From Rhizobiaceae bacterium (GTDB taxonomy: Bacteria > Pseudomonadota > Alphaproteobacteria > Rhizobiales > Rhizobiaceae): 64,000 nucleotides of DNA. Position 1 is the first letter of the stretch. Each line of letters opens with the position of its first letter. Position numbers and translations under genes: made by a program. The stretch covers positions 57,168-121,167 of the forward strand of contig JAHBYU010000015.1 of assembly GCA_019635775.1 (NCBI GenBank), given 5' to 3'. Positions 9,181 to 19,424 of this stretch are shown here, one piece after another. Below the pieces are notes generated by a model that worked only from the letters and a program-made list of their open reading frames with translations, was not told where the DNA came from and ran no database searches.

Positions 9181-10473
9181 CTAGAAGCGGTCCCGGAGCG
9201 CATACCAGTTGAGTGCGAGGAAGAGCAGCGGCGCGCGGAATGTGCGCCCGCCGGGGAAGGGCGGGATCTTGAGTTCCTCGAACAGCTTGAGCCTGTCGCG
9301 GTTGCCCGCGACGGTCTCGGCGTAGAGCTTGCCCATGAAATTGGACAGCATGACGCCGTGGCCGGAATAGCCGCCCGCGGAGATCACGCCGGGCATGACT
9401 TCGCGCACGAAGGGCTTGCGCGGCATGGTGATGCCGACATAGCCGCCCCAGGCGTGCGTGATCTCGACATCCTTCAGTTTGGGGTAGATCTCGACGATCT
9501 GCTTGCGGATGTGGATGTGGATATCCTGTGGATTTCCCGGCGCGTATATCTCCCTGCCGCCGAACAGGAGTTCGCCCGTTTTCGCGCGGCGGAAATAGCG
9601 AACCACGAAGCGCGAATCCGATACGGACTCCCCGCCCGGCAACACCGGGCTGTCGTCGCCGAGGGGAACCGTCGAGCCGATGAAAGAGCCGATCGGCATG
9701 ACGTGTGATGCGGTCTGCGGTTCGATGTCCCCGCCATAGGAGTTGACGGCGATGAGGCACTTTTTGGCCGTTATCGTGCCGGTTGGCGTCGTTACCACCA
9801 CCTTGCCGCCATTTGTTTTTATGCTGGTCGCCTTGGTGTTCTCGTGCAGCCTGGCGCCGCTTTCCGCCGCCACGCGCGCGGTTCCGAGCACCAGCTTCAG
9901 CGGATGGATATGTCCCGTTCCCATGTCGCGGACGCCGCCGCAATAATGGTCCGAACCCATGCGCTCATGGGTTTCGGCAGCGTCCATGTAGGCGATGTCG
10001 GGATAGTTGAAGCGCGTGTTCATCGCTTCGGCGTGCTCGACATATTCCGGGAGCAGGCGCTCCTTGTGACAGACATTGAGGTGTCCGCGACGGAAATCGA
10101 TCTCTATTTTGTTGGTCTCGGCGAATTCGAGCAGATGCGCCTTCGCTTCCTCGGCCACATCGAACAGGGCCTTGGCACGGGTGAAGCCGAGTTCCTTTTC
10201 GATTTCCTCCGCGCCAGCGCGCTGTCCGGTGCCGAGTTGGCCCCCGTTGCGCCCCGATGCGCCGTCGCCGATGCGGTGCGCCTCGATCAGCACGACATTC
10301 GTGCCGGCCTTTGCAAGGTGGGTCGCCGCCGAAAGCCCCGTGAATCCGCCGCCGACCACGACGACATCGGTCTGCACGTCTCCATCAAGCGGCGCATAGT
10401 GGGGTCGAGGCCCGGCAGTTTCTTCATACCACGAATAGCCGGGGGAGATCGGAGACTGGTATTTCATGCTCAC
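9181..10473 (-). CDS. puuB: FAD-dependent oxidoreductase, gamma-glutamylputrescine oxidase-like
   Basis: A 430-residue DAO-family flavoenzyme. VVVVGGGFTGLSAATHLA near residue 38 is the FAD dinucleotide-binding motif, and GASGRNGGQLGTGQR is characteristic of the PuuB/OrdL group, which oxidises gamma-glutamylputrescine. The GTG at 10473 overlaps the stop of the puuA-like gene by three bases (GTGA); an ATG lies two codons later. Tight coupling to a PuuA-type synthetase supports a role in putrescine or related amine breakdown, though other amines are possible. Confidence 0.82.
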   Translation of the reverse strand: MSMKYQSPISPGYSWYEETAGPRPHYAPLDGDVQTDVVVVGGGFTGLSAATHLAKAGTNVVLIEAHRIGDGASGRNGGQLGTGQRAGAEEIEKELGFTRAKALFDVAEEAKAHLLEFAETNKIEIDFRRGHLNVCHKERLLPEYVEHAEAMNTRFNYPDIAYMDAAETHERMGSDHYCGGVRDMGTGHIHPLKLVLGTARVAAESGARLHENTKATSIKTNGGKVVVTTPTGTITAKKCLIAVNSYGGDIEPQTASHVMPIGSFIGSTVPLGDDSPVLPGGESVSDSRFVVRYFRRAKTGELLFGGREIYAPGNPQDIHIHIRKQIVEIYPKLKDVEITHAWGGYVGITMPRKPFVREVMPGVISAGGYSGHGVMLSNFMGKLYAETVAGNRDRLKLFEELKIPPFPGGRTFRAPLLFLALNWYALRDRF

Positions 10474-11903
10474 ACGTTCAAAAGGAGAAATTCACGTTCC
10501 CACGGCGAGATCACTTCCATGAAGGTCTCGAATTCGGCACGCTTGATGGCCGCATAGGTCGCTACGAAAGAGTCGCCAAGTACCGCACGCAAATCCTCGT
10601 CCGCCTCGAACAGATCGACGGCTTCGAGCAGCCCGCGAGGCAGGTCGATCTCGTCCTCGTTTGCGGTGGTGAGGATAGGCGCGTCCGGCTTGATCTTCTT
10701 GTTGAGGCCGATCAGCCCACAGGCGAGCGAGGCGGCGAGCGCGAGATAGGGGTTGGCATCGGAAGAGGGGATGCGGTTTTCCACGCGCCGAGCAGCCGGA
10801 TCGGAGCGCGGAACGCGGAACGCCGTTGTCCGGTTGTCGTAGCCCCATTTGTTGTTGACCGGCGCGGACGCGGCCTGCGTCAGCCGGCGATAGGAGTTCA
10901 CATAGGGCGCGAACATCACGAGCGCGTTCGGCACGTGCTTTTGCATGCCGCCGATGAAGTGCAGGAACTCGGCAGACTCGCTTCCATCCTCATTGGTGAA
11001 GAGATTGCGGCCGCTCTTCACGTGGATCAGCGACTGGTGGATGTGCATGGCCGAACCCGGCTGGCCCTGCATCGGCTTGGCCATGAAGGTGGCATAGGTC
11101 TCGTGCTTGAGCGCTGCCTCGCGGATGGTGCGCTTGAACATGAACACCTGGTCGGCGAGTTCCACCGGATGGCCGTGGCGAAGGTTGATCTCGAGCTGGC
11201 CGGCGCCTTCCTCGTGGATCAGCGTGTCGATCTCCAGCCCTTGCGCCTCGGAGAAATGGTAGATGTCGTCGATCAGCTCGTCGAATTCGTTGACGCCTGC
11301 GATGGAGTAACCGGCACCACCGCCGATGGGTCGCCCGGAGCGGCCGACCGGAGGTGTCAGCGGATAGTCCGGATCGGGATTCTTGCGCACAAGATAGAAC
11401 TCGATCTCGGGCGCGACGACAGGCTTCAGGCCCTTGTCCGCATAGGCTCTCAGAACCTTTTTCAGGAGATTTCGGGGCGTGAACTCTACGTCCCTGCCGT
11501 CCTGGTGCACGAGATCGCATATCACCTGCGCGGTGGGATCGGTTTCCCAAGGAACTTCAGACAGTGTGCCTAGGTCGGGCAGGAGCTTCAGGTCGCCATC
11601 GTCCTCCGGGTAGGAGAACCCGTTGCCGTCTTCGGGGTAGCCGCCGGAAATCGTCGTCATGAAGACGGCAGAAGGCAGCGCCAGGGAGGTGTTAGACGTG
11701 AACTTCTTGGACGGCATCATCTTGCCGCGTGCAATGCCGGCCTGGTCGGGCGTGATGCACTCGATGTCCTCGATCGAACGCCAGTCCAGCCATGCGCCCG
11801 CTTCCTTCCAGTTCTTCACGCCCCGGAGGTTTTTCACGAAAGCAGGCGTACGCGCACGCCCCCCGCGGCTCGACGGACGGGCTTCCTTCTTGTCGGACGG
11901 CAT
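10470..11903 (-). CDS. puuA: Glutamine synthetase family, gamma-glutamylputrescine synthetase-like
   Basis: A 477-residue GS-family ligase; PuuA-type members attach glutamate to putrescine using ATP as the first step of its catabolism. GS signatures are visible: VAPEIEFYLV, EEGAGQLEINL, ATFMAKPMQGQPGSAMHIHQS, and the adenylate-site block NSYRRLTQAASAP followed by NRTTAFRVP and RVENRIPSSDANPYLALAA. The ATG at 11903 is preferred over a TTG one codon upstream. First gene of the two-gene puuA-puuB unit. A separate putrescine-type importer lies at 18.3-22.4 kb. Confidence 0.85.
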   Translation of the reverse strand: MPSDKKEARPSSRGGRARTPAFVKNLRGVKNWKEAGAWLDWRSIEDIECITPDQAGIARGKMMPSKKFTSNTSLALPSAVFMTTISGGYPEDGNGFSYPEDDGDLKLLPDLGTLSEVPWETDPTAQVICDLVHQDGRDVEFTPRNLLKKVLRAYADKGLKPVVAPEIEFYLVRKNPDPDYPLTPPVGRSGRPIGGGAGYSIAGVNEFDELIDDIYHFSEAQGLEIDTLIHEEGAGQLEINLRHGHPVELADQVFMFKRTIREAALKHETYATFMAKPMQGQPGSAMHIHQSLIHVKSGRNLFTNEDGSESAEFLHFIGGMQKHVPNALVMFAPYVNSYRRLTQAASAPVNNKWGYDNRTTAFRVPRSDPAARRVENRIPSSDANPYLALAASLACGLIGLNKKIKPDAPILTTANEDEIDLPRGLLEAVDLFEADEDLRAVLGDSFVATYAAIKRAEFETFMEVISPWEREFLLLNV

Positions 11904-12010
11904 CAATCACCGATTGGATGTTGCAGATTTCCCACTATAGCCGGGCCATGAGGCGGAAGGAAAGGGGGGCAATGGTTCGATCCGGCCAGCGACACGTAAG
12001 TCAGATAGCG

Positions 12011-12475
12011 TCAGCTCGATGGTGGCCACCTGATCAGCCGGTCGACCACCGGCTGCAACTGTTCCGTGGTGAAAGGCTTCGTCACGACGGCATCGGTGGT
12101 GCCGGCAAGCAACGAATTGGGCGGAGGCCGGGTCTGGTTGGATAGCAGGATGACCGACGGCCTGTTGTTCCCCGAAACGCGTCTGAGCGCGAGGACGCCC
12201 GCCACCACGCTGTCGCAGTCGCGATTTTCCGGGCCCGCGTCCAGGATGACCAGAGCGGGGAAGATGAGCGGCAGAACCCTCAATGCGCCCGGCGGGGCTT
12301 CACATATAGGCTTGAGACCGCATCGCTCGACGATCTTTGACACCACGATGCGGTTGATCTGCGAGTTTCCGACGATCAGGACGCGCGACAGGTCGGGCTT
12401 CAAGCCATTGGCCGCGTCGGGATCGGTCTTGTGCCTGTCGTGGCCGAAGTCTGGCTCGACCCTAGAAGCCGTCAT
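12011..12475 (-). CDS. Stand-alone receiver-like protein, degenerate acidic pocket
   Basis: A 154-residue protein consisting of a CheY-like receiver fold with no output domain. The phospho-acceptor position is kept (VILDAGPENRD), as is the lysine in VVTKPFTTEQL. The acidic pair normally found after beta-1 (VDD) is replaced by VGN in RVLIVGNSQINR, which should weaken Mg2+ binding and phosphorylation. The ATG at 12475 starts just before the domain; an in-frame ATG at 12550 would add 25 residues. No histidine kinase gene is adjacent. Confidence 0.72.
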   Translation of the reverse strand: MTASRVEPDFGHDRHKTDPDAANGLKPDLSRVLIVGNSQINRIVVSKIVERCGLKPICEAPPGALRVLPLIFPALVILDAGPENRDCDSVVAGVLALRRVSGNNRPSVILLSNQTRPPPNSLLAGTTDAVVTKPFTTEQLQPVVDRLIRWPPSS

Positions 12476-12615
12476 GATTCCGAAATCCTGGCACGCAAAG
12501 TCTTTCAGCCAGAAAACTATGCCTAACGGACCGATATTGCCAGCGCTCATTAGACAGCCTGATCGGCCTTCGGCTGCTGCGCGAAACCGGTTGACTTTCC
12601 ACCACTACATGATAA

Positions 12616-12633
12616 TTACCGAACGATTGGTAA
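12616..12633. promoter_or_regulatory. Putative TetR operator (18-bp imperfect palindrome)
   Basis: TTACCGAACGATTGGTAA has outer arms TTACC/GGTAA that pair perfectly, and 14 of its 18 positions are symmetric. It lies 14 bases before the ATG of the TetR gene, a typical place for an autoregulatory operator. Confidence 0.5.
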
Positions 12634-12647
12634 ATAACGGAAACTCG

Positions 12648-13208
12648 ATGGCCAGACCCGAAACGATTTCCAGGAGTGATCTGCTTGCGAGGCTTACCGG
12701 CGTTTTCCGTTCGGTCGGCTACGAAGGCGCATCGCTTGCACTGCTCGCGCGGGAGACGGGGCTGGCGAAGGCGGCGCTCTACCATCGATTCCCGGGTGGC
12801 AAGGAAGAGATGGCGCACGCGGTGCTGAACGACGTTGGTCGCGATATGGCCGTGACCGTGCTTCGGCGCCTTGATGGTGCAGGATCGCCTCGGCAGAAAC
12901 TGTCGGCGATGCGGGACGGCGTCGTGGAATTCTACGACGGAGGAAAGCTGTCGTGCCTTGCGGATCTCTTTTCGGTCGAAGGCGTTCCCGACGCGATCCG
13001 CTCGCCGCTGGCGGGCGGGATCCATGCGTGGATGGCTGCGATTGCGCGCGTCGTCGAACAGGCTGGCGTTGGCCCTGACGAGGCTGTGCGCCGGGCGGAG
13101 GATGCTGTCGTTCGCGTCGAAGGCGCGCTTGTCGTTTCGCGTGCACTTGGCAGCGCCATGCCGTTCCACCGGACGATGGAACGTCTGGTGGACGACCTGC
13201 TCGCGTGA
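12648..13208 (+). CDS. TetR/AcrR family transcriptional regulator
   Basis: A 186-residue regulator. The N-terminal HTH covers roughly residues 8-50 (LLARLTGVFRSVGYEGASLA, then LAKAALYHRFPGGKEEM), followed by a helical ligand-binding domain resembling the LmrA/YxaF group. The ATG at 12648 begins MARPETISRS, a normal TetR start; the long open frame upstream is antisense to the receiver gene. A palindrome just upstream suggests autoregulation. It is followed after about 50 bases by an isochorismatase-type hydrolase, probably its target. Confidence 0.85.
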   Translation: MARPETISRSDLLARLTGVFRSVGYEGASLALLARETGLAKAALYHRFPGGKEEMAHAVLNDVGRDMAVTVLRRLDGAGSPRQKLSAMRDGVVEFYDGGKLSCLADLFSVEGVPDAIRSPLAGGIHAWMAAIARVVEQAGVGPDEAVRRAEDAVVRVEGALVVSRALGSAMPFHRTMERLVDDLLA

Positions 13209-13262
13209 GTGCCTTCTCTCACGCGCCACTGCTTCAGAAATCCCTCAAAACAGGAGAACCCG

Positions 13263-13865
13263 ATGCATTCCCCCACGACCTTTCTCGAAATCGTCGGAGA
13301 GCCTCGCCATCCCGCTCCACTGGACCGGGCGGCGCTGGTGCTCATCGATATCCAGCGTGAATATCTCGACGGCGTCGTGCCTCTGGAAAATGTTCAGGCG
13401 GCTGCGAACGAGGCGGGGCGGCTGCTTGAGCTTGCGCGCGAACATGGTGTGCCGGTCTTCCATGTCGCGCATGGTTCCGGCCCCGGCGCCCCCGTTTTCG
13501 CAACCGATGGCCCGTATATCGAGCACCTCGATCCGGTGAAGCCTGGCCCCGGCGAGGAATTGGTCTGGAAGACCCACGCCGATGCATTTCTAGGAACCGG
13601 GCTTGTGGAAAAGATTCGGGCGACAGGGCGCGATGAACTCATCATCGCCGGCGACATGACGCATGTCTGCGTCTCGACCTCCACCCGGTCGGCGGTGGAA
13701 CAGCATGGGTTCAGGGTGACTGTCGTCGGGGATGCAACCGCCGCCCGCGATCTTCCGGACCCTTTGGGAGGCGTGGTGCCAGCCGAAACGGTGCGACGTA
13801 CCGCGCTTGCGGAACTGGCTGACGCCTTCGCGGTGGTGGTCAAGGATCACACCGCCTGGCTGTAG
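13263..13865 (+). CDS. Isochorismatase-like cysteine hydrolase
   Basis: A 200-residue hydrolase of the isochorismatase/nicotinamidase superfamily, which cleaves amide or ether bonds. The catalytic triad is visible: Asp29 (LVLIDIQREYLDG), Lys103 (VWKTHADAF) and Cys136 (DMTHVCVSTSTRSA). The ATG at 13263 has a CAGGAGAA site. It lies directly behind the TetR gene on the same strand. Substrate unknown. A 12-bp hairpin follows the stop. Confidence 0.85.
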   Translation: MHSPTTFLEIVGEPRHPAPLDRAALVLIDIQREYLDGVVPLENVQAAANEAGRLLELAREHGVPVFHVAHGSGPGAPVFATDGPYIEHLDPVKPGPGEELVWKTHADAFLGTGLVEKIRATGRDELIIAGDMTHVCVSTSTRSAVEQHGFRVTVVGDATAARDLPDPLGGVVPAETVRRTALAELADAFAVVVKDHTAWL

Positions 13866-13873
13866 CCAAAAGG

Positions 13874-13901
13874 GGCAGGGGTCGCCGCCGCGATCCCTGC
13901 C
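13874..13901. terminator. Hairpin between convergent genes
   Basis: GGCAGGGGTCGC (13874-13885) pairs with GCGATCCCTGCC (13890-13901), a 12-bp stem with one G-U pair and a four-base loop. It lies between the stop of the cysteine hydrolase gene and that of the convergent small gene. Without a T-tract it is probably a bidirectional end stabiliser or weak terminator. Confidence 0.5.
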
Positions 13902-13924
13902 TGCATGACCTTCCGGTTGCCCGG

Positions 13925-14161
13925 TCAGCCCTGCTGCGTCACGACCACCGGGATCAGGAGGTCGCCCCAGTTGCCATTGCCGCTGTGATGGCGCGCCGAG
14001 CGCACGAGTTCGACCGAGACGCCGGCGTCCACAGCCTGCATCACCGCCTGGTTCAGCCGGTGCAGGTCGTTGGCCAGGATGCGGATCGCCGCCTGCTGGT
14101 CCGTGCTCATCGCTGAAGCCTGTTCTTCCGCGCGCTGCTTGACTTGGGGCCTGACGTTCAT
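13925..14161 (-). CDS. Small hypothetical protein downstream of aceA
   Basis: A 78-residue soluble protein, mostly helical in its first half (QQAAIRILANDLHRLNQAVMQA) and ending in a short beta-like stretch (DLLIPVVVTQQG). No known domain is recognised. A good GGGAGAA site precedes the ATG at 14161, and the gene starts 25 bases after the aceA stop, so it is very probably cotranscribed with isocitrate lyase. Confidence 0.75.
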   Translation of the reverse strand: MNVRPQVKQRAEEQASAMSTDQQAAIRILANDLHRLNQAVMQAVDAGVSVELVRSARHHSGNGNWGDLLIPVVVTQQG

Positions 14162-14186
14162 GGTCGTTCTCCCTTTCTGAAGATTG

Positions 14187-15476
<1,290 letters not shown>

Positions 15477-15544
15477 TCTCGGCTCCTGATATGCAAGCGG
15501 TAAGCTTGCGAGGGCTGCTGCCCGCGCTGGACTGATGTGACTTC

Positions 15545-15650
15545 ATTTACAAAATGGCGGCGGATGTGCCAGCGCGGACTTGTGAAATGCGGGAAAATAA
15601 AGGAAAATCGGTCTGGGCTTTGACAAAGGCCAATTGTAAAAATGTAAATC
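15545..15650. promoter_or_regulatory. Candidate ScfR-type binding motifs between aceA and its regulator
   Basis: The intergenic region holds AT-rich direct or inverted elements: ATTTACAAAAT at 15545-15555, and TTGTAAA followed by ATGTAAAT within 15634-15650. RamB/ScfR-type regulators of glyoxylate-shunt genes are known to bind TTTGCAAA-like motifs, which these resemble. They lie between the divergent aceA and regulator genes, so one site set could serve both. Confidence 0.4.
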
Positions 15651-15674
15651 TTGTCAATACGGGAAGCGGCATCG

Positions 15675-17090
15675 ATGGCCGAGCAGAAGATTTTCGCTGG
15701 TCCGCGCATCCGACGCCTGCGCATGGAGCGCTCGCTGACCCAGACGGCGATGGCCGAGGGACTTGGCATCTCGCCGTCCTATCTTAACCTGATCGAGCGC
15801 AACCAGCGGCCGATCACCGTGCAGCTCATCCTGAAACTTGCTTCGGTCTACGGCATAGATCCGCATGAACTGCAGGCCGAGACGCGTGGCTCCGTCGCGG
15901 CCCTGAAGGAGGTGTTCTCCGATCCGCTTCTGGCCGGCGAACTGCCGGGTGACCAGGAATTGGTCGATCTGGCGGAAACCGCCCCGAATGCTGCGGCCGC
16001 CATGCAGAAACTGTTCCGCGCCTATCGCGAGCAGGCCGAGCGCCTGTCGGATCTCAACGTCTTGCTGGCGGGCGAGGGCAGGGCGACGTCGCTTTCGGCT
16101 GCGCGTCTGCCTGTCGACGAGGTGCGCGACACGTTCGAGCGCCGACCGTGGTGCTTCGAGAAGCTCGAGGAGGCTGCGGAACTGCTGCGCGCGGAACTGG
16201 AAGACGGTGACGATCTTTTCGTCTCGCTCAAGGCGTGGCTTCGCAAGGAGCACGGCATCTCGGTGCGTCTCCTGCCCGTGGCGACCATGCCCAACTGGCG
16301 CCGGCGATACGACCGCCATTCGCAACGCCTGTTCCTGTCCGAGCGGCTGTCGCGCGCCGACCAGTTGCGCGAGGTGGCGATGGAATGCTGCCTCATTCGC
16401 ATGCGTGATGCGCTGGCCCTGGAAATGAATGCGCTGAAGCTGTCTTCCGACGAGGCGCGACGGCTGGCCCGCTTCGAACTTGCGCGCTATGCGGCGCTGG
16501 CGCTGATGCTGCCCTATGCCGCCTTTCAGCAGGCGGCTGTGCGCGCCCGCTACGATATCGCCGCCATCGCAGCGCGTTTCGGCGTGTCATTCGAGCAGGC
16601 CGCGACGCGGCTGGTCGCATTGCAGCGACCGGGCGCTGCCGGCATCCCGTTCTTCCTGATGGAGGTGGACAGCGCCGGCAACCGGGTGCGTCGCATAGGC
16701 GCCGCCGGTTTTCCGCACGGCGCCTTCGGGGGTGCCTGTCCGAGGCTCGTCATGCACGACGCATTCTTCGAGACGGGCAGGGTTCTCGCCGAAGCCGTGG
16801 AAATGCCTGACGGAACGTCATTTCTCACGATTGCGCGCACCGTCGACGGTCCGCAGGGCGGCTTCGGCGAGCGCCCCCGCCGCACCGTGCTGCTGCTCGG
16901 TTGCGATCTGAGTTTGCGCGACCAGGTCGTCTATGGGACGCTTTTGCCGGTGGCGGCGGCCACCCCTATCGGCCCCGCATGCCGGCTGTGCGAGCGCGCC
17001 GGATGCATTTCGCGTGCGGAGCCACCGGTCACGAGGCCGCTCGGACTCGATGACATGGTGACCGGCCTGAGCGTCTTCGACTTCCAGTAG
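15675..17090 (+). CDS. XRE/ScfR-type regulator of short-chain fatty acid metabolism
   Basis: A 471-residue regulator with an N-terminal Cro/C1-type HTH (RIRRLRMERSLTQTAMAEGL, then ISPSYLNLIERNQRPITVQL) and a long C-terminal domain of the RamB/PrpC-regulator group ending in a cysteine-containing block (PACRLCERAGCISRAE). Family members control isocitrate lyase or methylcitrate genes by sensing acyl-CoA status. I chose the ATG at 15675, which starts just before the HTH; a TTG at 15651 is less likely. Divergence from aceA strongly suggests aceA is its target. Confidence 0.87.
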   Translation: MAEQKIFAGPRIRRLRMERSLTQTAMAEGLGISPSYLNLIERNQRPITVQLILKLASVYGIDPHELQAETRGSVAALKEVFSDPLLAGELPGDQELVDLAETAPNAAAAMQKLFRAYREQAERLSDLNVLLAGEGRATSLSAARLPVDEVRDTFERRPWCFEKLEEAAELLRAELEDGDDLFVSLKAWLRKEHGISVRLLPVATMPNWRRRYDRHSQRLFLSERLSRADQLREVAMECCLIRMRDALALEMNALKLSSDEARRLARFELARYAALALMLPYAAFQQAAVRARYDIAAIAARFGVSFEQAATRLVALQRPGAAGIPFFLMEVDSAGNRVRRIGAAGFPHGAFGGACPRLVMHDAFFETGRVLAEAVEMPDGTSFLTIARTVDGPQGGFGERPRRTVLLLGCDLSLRDQVVYGTLLPVAAATPIGPACRLCERAGCISRAEPPVTRPLGLDDMVTGLSVFDFQ

Positions 17091-17243
17091 CCGGCAAGAT
17101 TCCGGACGAGCCGGGCGGGCCTGTGACACAACCGCACCGTCTTGCTGGATCATGCCGGGGTCCAGCCTTTGGCGTACGCGTGATCGGAAGCGGATGCCGC
17201 TTTTTGCGCATCGCCAGCAGGCAAAACGGTCCATTCTTGCGCC

Positions 17244-18188
17244 ATGGTAGACGCTGTCACATCTCCCGCAGCCAGTCCCTCGCGAAACGAGGAGCGCATC
17301 GGCTTCCTGCTCGTGTTCCTGTCCGCTCTCTGCTGGAGCTTCGGGGGCGCAATGGTGCGTTTCATGGAGACGCAGGACAGCTGGGCGATCATTTTCTGGC
17401 GTTCGGTCTGGGCGACTCTCTTCCTGATCGGTTTCATGCTCTTTCGCGACGGCGCGCGCGGTACGCTCAGGCTCTTCCGCGACATGGGCCTGCCCGGCGT
17501 GGCGGTTGGTATATGCTTCGCCACCGCGTCGTCATGTTTCGTGATCGCCATATCCTACACGACAGTCGCGAATGTCGCGCTGATGCAGGGCGGGGTTCCG
17601 CTTCTGGCGGCATTGCTCGCCTTCCTGTTCTTCGGCGAGAGGGTGGCGCCCGCGACCTGGGGTGCGATCGCCGCGGTCATATGCGGCGTAGCGATCATGG
17701 TCTCGGAATCGTTCGATGGAACGGTGTCTCCCATCGGCGACAGCCTGGCATTGCTTATTGCGCTCGCCTTCTCCACCGCGACCGTGATTACGAGACGATA
17801 CTCCCACGTGCGGATGACGCCGGCCAACTGCCTTGGCACCATGATCGCCGCGACATTTGCCGCCACCCAGGTCGGCGGGTTTGCGGTGTCTTCCTACGAC
17901 ATGGCATGGCTGTTCGCGTTCGGAGCCCTGAATCTCGGTCTGGGCCTTGCATTCTTCGCGACAGGGGCGCGCCTCATTCCGGCTGCCTTCGCCGCGCTGC
18001 TAGGAACTTTCGAGACACTGCTCAGCCCGTTCTGGGTCTGGCTTGTTCATAGCGAGGTTCCGTCAACACGCACGCTTCTCGGTGGCGGCGTGATTTTCAT
18101 CGCACTGCTGGTCCATCTTGGGCTGGAGTTCCGCCGCATGGCCGCGCCCGTGCGGCCTGGCGTTACGGGCATACCGACGCCCAACTGA
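17244..18188 (+). CDS. EamA/DMT superfamily transporter
   Basis: A 314-residue inner-membrane protein with about ten predicted membrane segments in two EamA repeats (LLVFLSALCWSFGGAMVRF opens the first; LALLIALAFSTATVITRRYS opens the second). Such proteins usually export metabolites or amino acids. No convincing ribosome-binding site precedes the ATG at 17244. It lies between the ScfR-type regulator and a putrescine-type ABC operon, with no clear link to either. Confidence 0.85.
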   Translation: MVDAVTSPAASPSRNEERIGFLLVFLSALCWSFGGAMVRFMETQDSWAIIFWRSVWATLFLIGFMLFRDGARGTLRLFRDMGLPGVAVGICFATASSCFVIAISYTTVANVALMQGGVPLLAALLAFLFFGERVAPATWGAIAAVICGVAIMVSESFDGTVSPIGDSLALLIALAFSTATVITRRYSHVRMTPANCLGTMIAATFAATQVGGFAVSSYDMAWLFAFGALNLGLGLAFFATGARLIPAAFAALLGTFETLLSPFWVWLVHSEVPSTRTLLGGGVIFIALLVHLGLEFRRMAAPVRPGVTGIPTPN

Positions 18189-18317
18189 CGCGACGTTTGC
18201 GGCCGCGGCGATTCAAAACCTTGTCGTCGTCCAAAAACCCCAATAGGCTCGCCTCACGCGATGCCGGGGGCGTCCCATGAGAACGTCGCCGGCTGAAGCC
18301 ACAAGGGGATTTTGTGA

Positions 18318-19415
18318 ATGATAAAAAAACTTTCTGTTTTGTCCGTCGCCACCGCTGTCGCAGCGATCGTTGCAGGAACATCCTGGGCCCAGGAACGTAC
18401 CGTCAACGTGTACAACTGGTCCGACTATATCGATGAATCTGTCATCGCGGACTTCACGAAGGAAACCGGCATCAAGGTCGTCTACGACGTCTTTGATTCC
18501 AATGAGTTGCTCGAAACAAAGCTTCTCGCTGGCGGCAGCGGCTACGATGTCGTCGTGCCGACCGGCAACTTCCTCGCGCGCCAGATCCAGGCAGGCGTCT
18601 TCCAGAAGCTGGACAAGTCGAAACTGCCGAACCTTTCCAATATGTGGGACGTCGTATCCGAGCGTACGGCCAAGTACGATCCCGGCAACGAGTATTCCAT
18701 CAACTACATGTGGGGCACTGTCGGCATCGGCTACAATCAGAAGAAGGTCCAGGAAGCGCTCGGCATCGAGGCAATCGACAGTTGGGACGTGGTGTTCAAT
18801 CCCGAGAAGCTTTCGAAGCTCGCCGATTGCGGCGTCTACATTCTCGATTCGCCGACGGACATCATCCCGACCACGTTCAAGTATCTGGGCATAGATACGG
18901 AATCGACCTCACCGGAAGATATCGCCAAGGCCGAAGAGGCCCTGCTGAAGATCAGGCCGTATGTGCGCAAGTTCCATTCCTCGGAATACATCAACGCGCT
19001 CGCCAATGGCGACATCTGCCTGGCCATCGGCTGGTCGGGCGACGTCTTCCAGGCCCGTGACCGCGCAGCCGAGGCCGACCAGGGCGTCGTCGTGGAATAC
19101 GCCATCCCGACCGAGGGCGCCGAGATGTGGTTCGATCAGTTCGCCATCCCGGCCGACGCTCCGCATGTCGCAGAGGCGCATGAATTCCTCAACTACATGA
19201 TGAAGCCGGAAGTGATCGCGAAGGCGACGAACTACGTTTACTTCCCCAATGGCAACAAGGCCTCGCAGGAATTCATCGACAAGGAGATCATGGAAGATCC
19301 GGCGATCTATCCTGACGAAGCCACGATGGCCAAGCTGTTCACTGTCTCGCCATACGATCCGAAGACACAGCGCCTCATCACGCGCAGCTGGACCAAGGTC
19401 GTCACCGGACAATAA
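18318..19415 (+). CDS. potF: Putrescine-type ABC transporter substrate-binding protein
   Basis: A 365-residue periplasmic binding protein of the PotD/PotF polyamine family. The signal peptide MIKKLSVLSVATAVAAIVAG is cleaved near WAQE. The mature start RTVNVYNWSDYIDESVIADF is diagnostic of the family, with KVVYDVFDSNELLETKLLAG, GYDVVVPTGNFLARQI and MWGTVGIGYN following. An AAGGGGA site precedes the ATG. First gene of potFGHI; a strong hairpin with a T-tract separates it from potG, which would favour higher expression of the binding protein. Confidence 0.92.
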   Translation: MIKKLSVLSVATAVAAIVAGTSWAQERTVNVYNWSDYIDESVIADFTKETGIKVVYDVFDSNELLETKLLAGGSGYDVVVPTGNFLARQIQAGVFQKLDKSKLPNLSNMWDVVSERTAKYDPGNEYSINYMWGTVGIGYNQKKVQEALGIEAIDSWDVVFNPEKLSKLADCGVYILDSPTDIIPTTFKYLGIDTESTSPEDIAKAEEALLKIRPYVRKFHSSEYINALANGDICLAIGWSGDVFQARDRAAEADQGVVVEYAIPTEGAEMWFDQFAIPADAPHVAEAHEFLNYMMKPEVIAKATNYVYFPNGNKASQEFIDKEIMEDPAIYPDEATMAKLFTVSPYDPKTQRLITRSWTKVVTGQ

Positions 19416-19424
19416 GTCAGATAA

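Noticed and set aside
12066-12647. Long N-terminal extension of the TetR protein
   Set aside because: The extra frame is antisense to the receiver gene and covers the predicted operator; the normal TetR start is at 12648.
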